This document shows positions 36,182 to 48,867 of a stretch of DNA of 64,000 nt, piece after piece. The position numbers and the translations under genes were made by a program. How positions within the stretch are numbered: position 1 is the first letter of the stretch; each line of letters opens with the position of its first letter. Location: assembly GCA_023525975.1 (NCBI GenBank), contig CM042032.1, positions 70,020,260 to 70,084,259 of the forward strand, given 5' to 3'. The notes beneath the pieces are model-generated. The model worked only from the letters and a program-made list of their open reading frames with translations, searched no databases and was not told the DNA's origin. Origin of the DNA: Smallanthus sonchifolius. Its lineage: Eukaryota; Streptophyta; Magnoliopsida; Asterales; Asteraceae.

Positions 36182-37223
36182 TGTGACACCCACATCCTGA
36201 TCACCCGAGATGCCAGCCACTTGTCAGATTTACTCATCTAGGCAGTACTTCTCTGCGTCTATCTAAGTTGCAAGATATTATGTGTCATTTGGCCAGACGT
36301 GGCAAAAATCTTTTCTTTCTTTACAGGCCAATATGGCTAAAATATTTGACATGGCAAAACATGCCAAAAACACTATCTCTTCTCTCTATTCTTTGTCAAG
36401 ACTTTTGATAGTCAAGGTAAAACCATGACTTCTCTTCCATTACTTATCTAGGCACACCATAATAAGTTCTAAAACATTTTACGTGTCAAGACCATTTTCT
36501 TTCTCAAAATCTTTACTCTTTGAAATCATGCCAATAAGGCAAGTATTCATTTCTTTCTTTCTCTCTCTCTTTTTCTTTCAAAATCAGTCTTTATCCTAAA
36601 TCTTCGTAAAGGTTTCTCCATGGTATATCAAAGAAGAAAAGGTGATTATCTTCACAGAGTAGTACCTCCAACATAAATGTTCCTAGGAAAGAATGACGGG
36701 TCAAGGAGGGATTCATACACCACTCTTTTCTTAGACAGAACATTTTGTTTGTCAGATAACTACATACTGGTCGGATGGTTACTTACCACTCCTTTGATAT
36801 CTAATGAATACTCCGTTACTTAGTTTTAATATTTAACATGTTTTATACATAACCCCTTGTAACAACATGAATGCTATCCCAATATTAAATCAAGGGTATA
36901 TAGCATTTATGTAATTCTTTCTAGCATGTATGCCGGCCCAAAACATTTAAAGTTAAACATTTAAAAAGTGCCTCATAGATCTCACCTCTGATCTTCTTCT
37001 CTTTCAAACAATCTTTAAGTGCTAATGTAAACAACACAACGACTTGGATCAAGGTCCTAAGCCATCATAACATCTCTTAATCACAAGTTCCTAGCTTAGT
37101 GGAAATAATCAATTCATTAGGAACTAGTTGGAACCTTACCTTGGAACTATCTACTGCGTATTGGGGCTGAAAGACTGGAAATCGGATTTCTCTATGCGAA
37201 CCGAGGCTTCTAGGCACGTCTAC

Positions 37224-39279
37224 AGTAACATCCCGTATTTCGAAAGCGAAGAACAAGTACGGGATTTACATAAAATTAAATAAAAAGAAGCGAGATGGAC
37301 CGGGCCTTGGGCCGGATCGCTTGGTGACTGAGCTGAGGGTGGGCCTTAAGACCCTAACCCTCCATTCTTTTCTTCATTTGCTCACTTCATCTTCATCACC
37401 ATTCTAGAGAGGGAAACGTCTAGTGATAGAGAGTGTCGGTTTTGACCAAAGATCGTCCCAACCTTCTTCTCCGGTGTTTGTTTGAATCTTCTCCGAAGAA
37501 TCAAGCACAAACAGGTATCAATCCATCCAGAATATTAGTTTTTATGTTTAAATGGGTTTTTAAGGTTTTATGAGTTTTCTTCAAAAAGATAGGATTTTTA
37601 CATGTGTTTATGTCTAAAAACCATAGATTTAGCTTCATGGTTAAGATTAGAACAGTTTGGACATAAAAATTTTGGATTTTGGATCAAAAACGAAGAATCT
37701 AGCTTAGAACAGATGATTCGTCCGAAAAGTCTATGAATGGTCTGAAAAGTCTGATGCCTCCGAAAAGTATTTCGGGCAAAGGGTAGATTTCAGACAAAAG
37801 TGATTTCGGACATTAGTTTTCGGGCGAGATAGTTTTCGGATGAAAGATATTTCGGACAAATTGGTTTTTGGGCGAAATGGTTTTCGGATGAAAGACATGT
37901 CGGACGAATTAGTTTTCGGGCGGAATAGATTTCGGAAGAAAGACATTTATGGCGAAACAAGATTTTGATCGAAATAGATTTTGACCGAGAAAGATTTCAG
38001 TCGAAAAGAGATTTCGGACAAGTAGAGATTTCGATCAAGTAGATTTCGGACCGATGGTTTGTTATGACTCGGAGTTAACACGTTCCATTTATGACCACTC
38101 GAACAGATCGTTGAGCCTTAAAGGAGAGTTAACTAAGAAAGCCAGGTGAGTTCTAATCCCCTTTTTTGCCTACTTTTGGGGTGGTGTGCATACTTAGTGA
38201 ATAAGGTGTTTATTATATAGTATATTAATAAATGATAAATGATGGAGAAAGTCATGAGTTAAAAGGAAAGTTTAAAAGAGGCAAACAAGTTTTATAAATG
38301 ATAATGTGAAATGTTTACAAGCAGTAAAAGATGATTTTTAAACGAAGAATGAATGTAAAGTCTTAAAGAAAGTCATTACGTTAAAGGGGAAGGTAAAAGA
38401 TAAAGTTTCCTTAGGGAATAAGTACCAAGTCAAGCTACGGTTTCTACGGGGACAAAAGTTACAATGTACAGAGAGTTAGATAAGGGCTTCGGTGCCTATA
38501 GAAGGGCTTCGGTGCCTATAAGTAGGGCTTAAGTGCCTGTAGAAGGGCTCGGTGCCTAACGTAGGGCCTATAGAAGGGATTCGGTGCCTATTGAAGGGTT
38601 TCGGTGCCTGTTGAAAGGCTCCGGTGCCTAGCGAAGGGCTCAGGTGCCTATAGTAGGGCTTAAGTGCCTAAGTAGGTTTTGTGCCTAAGCAGTTACAAAG
38701 GAATGTTGACAGTATAGTGACATCGTCTTGACACTAGTCAGGACTGTTACAAAACGTTACGGTGATGCATCGTGTAACCTTCCCTTAATCGTCGGCCTTT
38801 GGACTTGAGCCATTGGGGCGATACGGAAAGGAATGGAAAGTCAAAGATAAGTTATTTTTGAAATAATGTATGTATGAGCTAAAAGAGATACTATATGTAA
38901 AGTTTAGCCTTAAGGGCAGTATGTATGAAATAGTAAATCTTTTGTATAACTGATTTAAAGTAAACGTTAGAACTCACTCAGCGTCGCTGATTATTAGTAT
39001 GCATATCAGTTAGTGCAAGTGGCAGTATGGATGCTTGGCTGGCTTGAAGAGTTACCCGAAGTGAAGATCTGGCATCCCGTCGTTATGTTTATGTTTCAGT
39101 TATTTAAGACAAGTGTCAATTCGTATTAGACAAGTTATGTTTAGACACGTAATGTATTTCCGCTGTGTATGTTAAAGTTTTAATCGTTTCCGCTGCATGT
39201 GTTGAATGTCTTATGTTTAAGTGCTATGTGTTGATGAGTAAATCCAATAAGTGAGGCCTCCCGGGTTTGGGACCTTACA
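37224..39279 (+). mobile_element. Solo LTR S2 (2056 bp) inside the X 3' LTR
   Basis: It is flanked by a perfect TCTAC duplication (37219-37223, 39280-39284); the X 5' LTR has a single TCTAC at the matching point (57096 region). It starts AGTAACATCCC, a TG-to-AG change at the tip, and ends GACCTTACA. It resembles the Y 3' LTR ('cgtccgaaaa...tgaatggtctgaaaa' at 37719 versus 59345), so S2 and Y belong to one family. Repeats: TTTTCGGACGAAA-like array at 37718-38060 and a 20-bp 'agggcttcggtgcctatag' tandem array at 38480-38690. Confidence 0.92.
38480..38690. repeat. Tandem repeat, about 20-22 bp unit, in S2
   Basis: Nine or ten degenerate copies of AGGGCTTCGGTGCCTATAGA are seen. It is not present in the related Y 3' LTR, which instead has its own 46-bp array. 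Confidence 0.85.
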
Positions 39280-39449
39280 TCTACCGAGGTTAACTATGTG
39301 TTTTTATATGGTTTAGGATTGTGTGAATGATGCTTAAAACCAAATTCCCGAGCTTTCTATTTATAGGCAACTCCCAGCCCCGTAACGGACCGTTACCAAT
39401 GGTGACGGTCCGTCACCCAATTCTAAGCGGTCTCCGCAACAGACCGCTA

Positions 39450-41357
39450 TGTAACATCCCAAAACTCCTAAATATAAGATGAGACACGTGTCGTTTGAGA
39501 AACGTGGCCAAAGAACCCAACCGGGTTCAAAACTGGAAGACTATTCGCCCGAAAATAGCTCAAAACTTCACATAAGCATATCTCGAGCTAAAAAATGAGT
39601 TACGGAAGCCATAATATATGAAAATGGGGTGTTTCGATGAGAATAATCTAAAAATAAGGTATGTCGGACCGATATCCCAGGAATAACGGTCCGACGTGTA
39701 TTGCTGAAGCAAATCAGGAGGTTGTGACGCGTGTTTGGTGACTCAGCTCGACGTCGGACCGATATGGTTTTAGACGTCGGTCCGACATGCGGACGTCGGA
39801 CCGACTTCGTTTTAGACGTCGGTCCGACTTTGGCGAAGTTTCAGCCTATAAATAGAAAGAAATTGCCGTTCAAAATGGAAACACAACACCAACACTATTA
39901 CACACACACACTCTCTGGGAAAGGTTAGAAGACCCGGTGTGGTGCATTTAAGTGCGAGTACGGTGCGCTACGAGTGCGGTTCGAGTTCGGAGAAGCGTTT
40001 AAAGCGAGGAACTATCCGAGGATAAAGCAAGTACACTGGACCCGTACCCTAGACACGAATATGTGAAATACTAAACGTGAATACTCGAGTAGTCACGACG
40101 TATCCAAGGGGTGGTGGATACGCCGCTGGTACTTCCTATATATAAATCTCTTTGATACTTCGTGGCGAAACCATTATGAATGTTTAGGGGTATAGACTAA
40201 AAGACAGTGATGAAATTATAGTAAACGTATGGAGAACTTCCAACCGGTATGTAGTTATCTGACAAACGGAATGTTCTGTCTAAGGAAAGAGTGGTGTATA
40301 AATCTCTCCTAGACCCGTCACTCTTTCCTGGGAACATGGAGTTACTGCTCTGGAAGGAAAATCACCCAGTTTACAATATATGACGAATACAAATATGAGA
40401 TGAAAGCATACCATGCATGATAAATATGAATACGTGATGGATATGAATACGTGAAATGCATGATGAATATGTGAATGCATGCTGATACGTGCAATATAAA
40501 TAAGTATGATGGAACGAGTCTAAACCCTAAAATGGAATAACGGAGTACTCATGAAGTGTTAAAAGGGTGGTGGATACGCCGCTGGTACTTCTTATATATA
40601 AACCCTTTTAATGCATCGTGGAGAAACCGTTACGAAGTTTTAAGGTAAGGACCGGTTGGGAAGTAAATCAAGCATATACATGAAATGAAAACAAATGCTT
40701 GATACATTTGGGAGGCTGTGAGTCAAAGATACTCAAGGTCCCAAATGAAATGAGATACCCAGCCTGTAAAGTGGATCTCAATAAATAAAGAAGAAAAGAA
40801 AAAGGAAACTCTAGGACTACGGGGCTGAAAGAGTAAAAGATTCCAAGCCTACGGGGCTGAGGAATGAATGAGTCTTCGTGACAAATGCGAGGGGTCTATA
40901 TTGGAGTATAAGAACCTTGCCAATACTCGGACCGGAGGTACGACCTAAGATGGTTGCGAGGGTGTTAGCACACCCATAAAATATACGAATACCGTGATCG
41001 GAGGTACGTCCGAAGATAGTCACGGGGGCACCGAGAGCCCAAGAAAACGTGAACAATAATAAGAACCTAAAGGGTTCATAATGAAATGAAAAGATGCAGT
41101 GTATTTGCTTAGCGAAAGCTAATTCAAAAACGTTTTTTAAACACTACAGGAAAGAAGCACGTGGAATGAGGCTTCCTGAGGACGGAACAGTCGGAGTTAG
41201 AGATCCCTATGTAATATGATGTAATTACATTGTCTTTTGTAAAACAATGATATTATAAATGAAAAAGTTACGTTATCCATTTAAGGTTTTTGTCAAACTG
41301 GGACTATTTTCCGCAATATAATACTCTGATAAAATAAGGAATAAGTAGGATGTTTCA
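39450..41357 (+). mobile_element. Z 5' LTR (1908 bp)
   Basis: TGTAACATCCC...GGATGTTTCA. A TATA box (TATAAATAG) is at 39847-39855, preceded by the GTCGGACCGAC / GTCGGTCCGAC array at 39664-39832. R-U5 contains 'gggtggtggatacgccgctggtacttc' twice (40100-40150, 40564-40610), an internal duplication, each time followed by a similar 'tatataaa...cgtgg.gaaacc' stretch. Confidence 0.92.
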
Positions 41358-41359
41358 GG

Positions 41360-41374
41360 TTGGTATCAGAGCAC
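41360..41374 (+). promoter_or_regulatory. Z primer-binding site (initiator Met tRNA type)
   Basis: TTGGTATCAGAGCAC lies two bases after the LTR end, the standard chromovirus primer. Confidence 0.9.
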
Positions 41375-41817
41375 GGTTTGAGGGATTTAAGTATCAAAAG
41401 GGGATGCTTAAACTCAAACCATAAGTGCTCATGATATAAATAGGGATTCAATCCGAAGCCGTCCAAGGAAGCAGGTATGATTAATTTCCAGTGCTTAAAC
41501 ATAAATGTGTGAGTATACGTGGGCAGAAATTTGTATGAGATAAGCTCCATGTGATAGTTGGGAGTATTATGATAAGTAACATACATTACCTTATGCCTGG
41601 CCAGTATAGGAGATAATGTATGGGACCATTATGATATTGTAAACATCTGATAACTTATTCCAGCAGATAGTAAGCTGGGAATGTGAACATGCATGATTAA
41701 AATGCATGAATGAATGTGCATATGTGTAAAATGCATAGATAAATCCTTATGCTAAACCCTAGAATACTTGAATAGGGTTAAACTGATAAAAAGGCATGTA
41801 GTATAAAACCCTAGACT

Positions 41818-43170
41818 ATGATTAGGGTAAACGAACGAGAGATTAAAAGCGACATCATGTTTCAGCAAATGGCTGAACATCAAAATGACGAAGTATGTGA
41901 CGAGGGAAGCCATAGGAGAGCTGAATCTCCACATCATGATGAAAACGAAGTTGAGCAAGTCCCGGAGAATATCCGGAAACAAATCGTAATAGAAGTAGGA
42001 AAGGCAATTGATGCAAACTTCCTGATCCTACAAGCAGATCTACAGAATTCTTTAGAAAGCTGGTTTGAAAAACATAAAGAAGTTACTCATAATAGAGAAG
42101 GAGGAAATCCAAAAGTTGAGATAAAGTCAACTCGTTGTACTTATAAGGATTTCATGACATGCAAACCGATGGAGTTTAAGGGAGCGGTTATTCCCTTAGA
42201 AAGTCAAAGATGGATCGCCTCAATAGAAAGGGCATTTGATACATGTCGGTGTGAGAAGGAGGACGAGGTTACCTTCGCCACCAATCAACTGAAAGAGCGA
42301 GCTGATGATTGGTGGGGAGTGGTAAAAAGAGAGAAAGGTAGAGAAAGGATTAAGGAAATGAGGTGGGAAGAATTTAAGGATATATTCCTAAAACATTATT
42401 GCCCTCGAGCGGCAATTGAAAGAATCACCGAGGAATTTCTTCAACTCCGTCAGACAACAGAGACGGTAGATGAAATCACGGGGATTTTCTTTGACAAGGC
42501 TAGGTTCTATCCAACTTTATTGACAACCCCGATGATGTGGATGACAAGATACCATCTCGTTTTGAAAAAGGAAATTAGAGAGTTTATCCATCCATCCAAG
42601 TGTGCGAACTTGGAGGAGATGATTGATTGGGCTTGGGAACGTGAAACGGAGCTCAAAAGATAAGCTGAAAGAGACGGGAAGAGGAAAGGAGAGAGTTATC
42701 ATTCTCTTATGCCTCTTAAGAGGTTTATGTTTAGTAAACCGGGAGGTGGTTCCTCTCAAAGGAAAAGTATCCAAAATTGCAAGACTTGTGGAAGAAGGCA
42801 CCCGGGGGAGTGCCGATTCAAGTCCATGACTTGCAACAAATGTGGGAAGGCAGGACACACTGCATTGCAGTGCATGAGTGGCACCCGATTGTGCAACAAT
42901 TGTTACAAGCCAGGACACTTTAGCAGGGAATGTCCTGAGCTAAAATCTCAGACGGAGAAAGCCGGAGAAGGGTCTAGAGTGGCAGAGAATGAGGTAAAGA
43001 GGATCGAGGCTCCGAAGCCAAGGGGTAGGGCTTTTAAGATCACTACAGAGGAAGCGAAAGATGTTCCTGACGTCGTATCAGGTACATTCCTCTTGAATTC
43101 CCTACCTGCTTGTGTTTTATTCGATACAGGAGCTATGGTCGTTTATTTCTTTAAAGTATGCGAACTCTAG
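41818..43170 (+). pseudogene. Z gag and start of protease
   Basis: The frame 41818-42663 has the gag core (LKERADDWWGVVKRE, then EEFKDIFLKHYCPRAA), which packs RNA into virus-like particles in this family. A stop at 42661-42663 is followed by 42709-43170 with three cysteine motifs: CKTCGRRHPGEC, CNKCGKAGHTALQC and CNNCYKPGHFSREC. The aspartic protease motif LFDTGA is at about 43116-43133, right before a one-base frameshift; its continuation (FISLKYA) is in frame 43112-43963. I chose the Met at 41818; the in-frame MFQQMAEHQ further in (about 41857) could equally be the start. Confidence 0.9.
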
Positions 43171-45396
43171 AAACTTTAATAGAAGTAAGTTGGCTAAGGC
43201 ACTAGAAGTCGAAATCGCGAGTGATCGAAACTGTGTAGTAACTGAAATATGTCAAGATTGCCGACTACTGATGGAAGAAGAAGAAGAAGAATATCTTGTC
43301 GACTTAATTCCAATGCCAATGAAAGAATTTGATGTAATCATTGGAATGGACTGGTTATCTTCACATGCTGCAACGATTATATGCAATCAGAAGATTGTAC
43401 GATTCATGACGCCCACAGGAAAGGAAGTGAGTGTCATTGGTGAACGACGAAACCATATCACGCTATGTACGATGGCCAAGATAAGTAGCTATGTGAGACA
43501 AGGTCATCAAGCCTTCTTAGCCTACATAGATGATGTAAAAATGAAAGGGAAAGAACTAGATCAAGTTCCAGTAGTAAAAGAATTCCCAGAAGTATTCCCA
43601 GACGATCTTCCACGTACCCCACCTGAAAGAGAAATCGAATTCAAAATCGATTTAATTCCTGAAGCTAAGCCGGTAGCTAAGGCTCCATACCGGTTAGCAC
43701 CAACAGAAATGAAGGAATTAATTTCACAACTGCAAGATTTGTTAGACAAGGGATTTATACGTCCAAGTGTATCCCTTTGGGGTGCACCAATTCTGTTCGT
43801 AAAAAAGAAAGACGGTAGTATGAGGATGTGTATAGACTACCGTGAATTGAATAAGCTGACTATCAAGAATAGGTATCCCTTACCTAGAATTGATGATATA
43901 TTTGATCAATTACAAGGATCAAGTTGGTTTTCCAAGATTGACTTAAGACCCAGTTATCATTAGGTCAAGGTACGAGAAGAAGATGTACCTAAGACAGCAT
44001 TTAGAACTCGTTATGGACACTATGAATTTGTAGTGATGCCGTTTGGAGTAATAAATGCTCCGAAAGTTTTCATGGACCTCATGAATAGAGTATGCCGGCC
44101 AATGTTAGAAAAATTTGTTATTGTCTTCATTGATGACATACTGATTTATTCAAAGAATGAAAAAGAGCATGCACAACACCTTCGTGAAGTACTTGGTACT
44201 TTACGAAAGGAGAAATTGTATGCCAAATTTTCAAAATGTGCATTTTGGTTGAGGGAAGTTCAATTTTTGGGTCATGTTATAAACGCATAAGGTATCTTAG
44301 TAGACCCAGCAAAGGTATAGGCCATAATGAAATGGTACCTAAAAGTCCATCGGAAGTTAGAAGTTTTTTGGGATTAGCTGGCTATTATAGAAGGTTCATC
44401 CAGGAGTTCTCAAGATAGCCACCCCATTAACTAAGCTAACTCGAATAACGAATGGAATGCGGCACAAGAGAAGGCATTCCAGATATTGAAAGAAAGATTA
44501 AGACAAGCTCCGGTTCTAGCATTGCTAGAAGTAGTAGAAGACTTTGGGGTGTATTTTGACGCTTCCAATCTTGGATTAGGATGTGTCCTGATGCAAAGAG
44601 GAAAGTTGATATCCTATACCTCTCGACAGCTAAAGACACATGAAGCAAACTATCCAACTCATGATCTGTAATTAGCTGCGGTGGTGTTCGCACTAAAGAT
44701 CTGGAGGAATTACTTGTACGGAACGAAGTGCACGATTTACACAGACCATAAAAGTCTTAAGTACTTCTTTGACCAGAAAGACTTAAACATGAGGCAACGA
44801 CGATGGTTAGAACTGGTCAAGGATTATGACTGTGAAATTCTATATCACCCCGGAAAGGCCAACGTGGTAGCCGATGCTCTAAGCCGCAAAGAAGAGCATC
44901 ATCCTATTCAGGTGAAAGCATATACGTTAGTGATAACTCCTAATTTCATGAGCTAGCTTCGAGACGCACAAATCGAAGCACTAAAAGTTGAGAATATTAA
45001 GAAAGAAAGAATGGCTAGTTAGGAGAAGTTTCTAGAAGAAAATGAATATAAAGTCAAGACTCGATTTGGTCGCATGTGGATGCCACGATCAGGTGAGTTC
45101 AGACTTAAGATTCTTGATGAAGCTCATAAATCACGATATTCTATTCATCCGGGTATTACAAAAATGTACCACGATCTGCGCAGAGATTATTGGTGGCCCG
45201 GAATGAAGTTTGATATCATGAAATATGTAACTAAATGCTTAACTTGCCTTCAAGTTAAAGCAGAGCATCAGAAGCCATACGAAAGGTTACAACCATTAGA
45301 AATCCCAGAATGGAAGTGGGAAAATCTCACTATGGACTTCATAACCAAGCTACCAAAGACAGCTAGAAGTTATGATACCATTTGGGTGGTTGTATC
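43112..45396 (+). pseudogene. Z pol part 1: protease end, reverse transcriptase, RNase H, integrase N-terminus
   Basis: The protease second half (FDVIIGMDWLSSHAA) is at about 43327-43370. Reverse transcriptase runs from about 43700: FVKKKDGSMRMCIDYRELNK, then a TAG at 43963 replaces the codon after RPSYH, and frame 44033-44290 has VFIDDILIYSK (catalytic DD near 44130). RNase H appears as GVYFDASNLGLG and, after a stop (44669), TIYTDHKSLKYFF. The integrase zinc finger HKSRYSIHPG...CLTCLQVK and first Asp (TMDFITKL) are at 45125-45345. It ends TIWVVV at the S3 insertion. Single-base stops at 43963, 44288, 44669, 44954 and 45021 show decay. Confidence 0.93.
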
Positions 45397-47872
45397 TGTC
45401 ACACCCCGACCGATGGCGGAATCATCGGGGCGGGACATGTAAGACTGTTCATAGCACATGGTTGACTAAATTGAAATATATTAAAGTCAAATTTGCATTA
45501 CAATAAATCCAAGTACAAGATCAAATTCAAACAAGAAACATAAACAATTCATAAAATTCTTGATTTATTTTGCTAAGTCCAAATCCTATGTTGAACACGT
45601 CTTGAATCAATCTCACATATTGGGGCCTGAAACATGAATAAAATAAAGTCAACTAAAAAGTTGGTGAGTATAACACAGTTGTATATAGATAGCATATAGT
45701 TGAAAACAAATCCTTTACATGACATGATAAATAAGGCGTTCATGGGGAGTAACTATTGTGTAACCAAATGTACAATCAAACCTTGTAACTAGCATGCAAA
45801 ACAAATGTGTTGTCGGTTTCAATCACCGCGTACCATGGGTGGGTTTGTCAGACTCAATAGATCCATCATTGAAAACCGTCGGCTTGTATAGTTAATGATT
45901 GCACATAAGAGCATACAAAGGTTAAACACACCTAGCACTCGGGCACAAAGCTCAAATTTTTGCACACATGTATGTAAATAGGATTTTTGCACTTGTGTTG
46001 TTTGTGTAAATGTAAATGTGTAATGTGTAATGAGTATAGAGTTCATGTTCCACCCCAAAAGTGTAAAAGAGTAAAAGGGGTTGTGAATACTCACTTGGTA
46101 TGAAAGTGAAGCTAACAAGGAATATAGATAGCAAAAAGATCCTTGAAAAGCACACTTTAACCTAAATAGTAATATGCATTGAATCACATAGATGTATAAA
46201 GTTTAAAAATGAAAGTTGGATTTGTATGTAAAACCATTGGTTTGTATTTAAAAAGGATTGAATAAAATATATAAAGTTTGAGGTAAAATATGTTTGAAAC
46301 AATTTAATTAGGTTTGAATTAAATAAATAAGTGTATAACTATAGTTTATGAAATAATGTCAATATTAATTGTAATTAAGTATAAATAAATAAAACGATTT
46401 TGATTTAAAATGTAAAGTAAATAAGTCATCATTATTTATAAATTTTGTAACTTAATTATTTAAAATATCATTTAAGTGTAAGATGATAAATATAAATTTA
46501 ATTTTTATAAACTTTTCAATAAATTACATTTATGCCAAGATTAAACTTTTAATCTATTTTTAAATACAGAAAACATATTTTTATAAAATCTGAAACATTT
46601 ACTGATTAAAATATAAAAATTATAATTCTGTTAAAAAATTCTGAGTCTAGCACGACCGTGCCTCGGAAGGGCACGATCGTGCTCAAGCCACGGGCGCGAC
46701 CGCGCTAGTCGGGGCGCGACCGGGTTGATCAATCAGGAGCACAATCTAGACAAGTCATCAGGCACGACCGTGCCTTAGCCCGGCACGGTCGCGTCTATGA
46801 TTTTTAGACACAACAGAGACTAGCCCAAAGGGCATGACAAGGTCTGGACGGATGACACGACCGCGCTTCTAGTCGACACGACCGCGCTAAACGAGGCACG
46901 GCCGCGCTAGATGATTAGCGCGACCGTGTCTAATCTAAATCAGACACGAATCGAGAATTTCTTGTATTTTAAACACTGGAATTGTTAGGGCTTTTGATTA
47001 ATAGGTTATTACGTGTCTTTTCATATACCTTAATTGTATGGAAATCGGGTTTAAGTATGGGTTCGATTAAATCATTTTTATTGAAAACATGGTTTCTGAT
47101 TCTGGTCGATTTCTATTATGGAAGCCCAAATTGGATGAGGGCTTTTGATAATGATACTGAAATGAATGAGAAGACGATTATATTTAACCTGAAACGAAAC
47201 GAATTTATAGAGAACGGTTGGAAGGAAGCTCCGGCGACGACGGCTCGAGTTCCGACGATCTTTACTGCAACTCCGGTCAATCCAGATAGTCCGGAAGCTT
47301 CAGAGATGGTTTGATATCTCGATTCTGCTACTGAGTTGGGAGCATTTGGGTCGAAAAGCTTTGAGAGAGTTTTCTTGCAAATGAATACTGAGGCGTTTGG
47401 GATTTGAAAAGTGGTAATACAATTGTTAAGGGGAAAAGAAACGTATAACGGTTTCGGATTCGAACGATCGGGTGATTAATCTGCATTTACGTTTTTCTGT
47501 TACGCAGGCGCGACCGTGCCAAGGAGAGGCGCGACCGTGCCTAGGCACCGGGCGCGATCGTTCCAGAGCAGGTCGCGCGACCGTGCCAAAGCACTTGGCG
47601 CGACCGTGCTAGAACGAAGCACGACCGTGCTCACTAGGGTTTCTTGATGTTTTTCAATTTTAGTCCTTGACTTTTCAGGTTTGATAAGTTTGTACCAAAT
47701 AGTTTCTTGTATAGCGTTTAAATGTAAATAATCGAGTAAAACTTGCGAATTTGTATAGGATCATTGCATTAAATTTTACGACGAGAAAAATAATGAGGCA
47801 TTGCACGAGTATAGAACTTGAAATTGCATTACATTGAACTGAAATAGGCATACTAAAATCTGAAATGTTACA
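45397..47872 (-). mobile_element. Solo LTR S3 (2476 bp), minus orientation, in Z integrase
   Basis: On the minus strand it starts TGTAACATTTCAG (47872) and ends GGGGTGTGACA (45397), with no coding domain between. The two flanks (GTATC and CTCAT) do not match, and the integrase codons for about six residues (DRLTKS in relatives) are missing at the junction, so the insertion or a later event removed about 18 bp. Two arrays of GCGCGACCGTGCC-like palindromes lie at 46650-46935 (about ten) and 47512-47632 (six). The 110-residue plus frame at 46982-47314 is not recognised and I do not call it a gene. Confidence 0.82.
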
Positions 47873-48850
47873 CTCATTTCTTAGCAATACTTGAAACATA
47901 CTCTTCAGAAAAGTTAGCCAATTTATTCATTAAAGAAATCGTTTCAAGACATGGAGTGCCAGTCTCTGATCGAGATACTCGTTTCACTTCACGTTTTTGG
48001 AAGAAGTTCCATGAAGAGATGGGAACTAGATTACTGATCAGCACGGCATATCATCCTCAAACTGACGATCAAAGTGAGAGGACAATACAAACCCTCGAAG
48101 ATATGCTACATGCTTGTATAATTGATTTCGGTGGAAGTTGGGATAGCCATCTACCATTAGCAGAATTCTCATATAATAACAGCTGCCATTCCAGTATTGG
48201 TATGCCATCATATGAAATGCTATATGGTAGAAGATGTAGGACTCCTATATGTTGGGGAGAAATTGGTCAGAAAGAGTTAGGCAGCAAGGAAATAGTTCAA
48301 GCCATGTCAGAAAATGCTTGACTTAATAGAGGCATGTTTGAAAGCTGCACAAGATATACGTATTTCATACGAAGATAAGAGACGTAGACCAATAGAATTC
48401 CAAGCAGGAGATTATGTCTTGTTGAAAGTATCTCCTTGGAAAGGTCTAATCCGATTCAAGAAACGTGGAAAGCTAAGTCCACGATTCATTGGTCCTTTCA
48501 AAATCATCAAACGAGTCAGAAAGGTAGCTTATCAGTTAGAGCTACCTGAAGAATTGAATAAGATACACAACAAATTCCATTTATCTTATTTAAGGAAATG
48601 TTTGGCAGATGAAGATGCACACATTCCTTTAGAAGAGATAGAGGTTGATGATAAATTAACCTATATTAAAGATCTTATCAAGATTCTAGACACAAAAGAG
48701 AAGCATCTACGTAACAAAATAATCAAACAAGTACTAGTGCAATGGAAGCACAGAAAAGGGTCGGAGATGACCTGGGAAAGTGAGGAAGAAATGAGAAGTA
48801 GTTACCCTCAATTATTTAAAATATTAACAGGTTTCGAGGACGAAGCCTAA
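47873..48850 (+). pseudogene. Z pol part 2: integrase catalytic core, C-terminus and chromodomain
   Basis: The reading resumes AHFLAI.ETYSSEKLANLF, then VSDRDTRFTSRFW (second catalytic Asp) and TIQTLEDML. The third catalytic Glu is in LAEFSYNNSCHSS. Relatives read VPVSxISDRD; here two or three residues are missing before DRD. A TGA at about 48319 is followed by an overlapping frame, 48314-48850, with VLLKVSPWKGLIRF, LSPRFIGPFKI and a chromodomain tail (VDDKLTYI...VLVQWKHRKG.EMTWESEEEM). Chromodomains steer integration to heterochromatin marks in this lineage. Confidence 0.92.
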
Positions 48851-48867
48851 ATTAAGGGGGGGGGAGT
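48849..48867 (+). promoter_or_regulatory. Z polypurine tract
   Basis: AAATTAAGGGGGGGGGAGT adjoins the 3' LTR, with an uninterrupted G run of nine. Confidence 0.88.

Noticed and set aside
37731..37946. Repetitive 71-residue minus frame (RPKTN-type repeat)
   Set aside because: Produced by the degenerate TTTTCGGACGAAA array in the S2 LTR; the related Y LTR has the same kind of false frame at 59207-59710.
46982..47314. 110-residue open frame inside S3, possibly a captured gene
   Set aside because: No recognisable domain. It lies in an LTR between two palindrome arrays and probably corresponds to the LTR leader read on the wrong strand.
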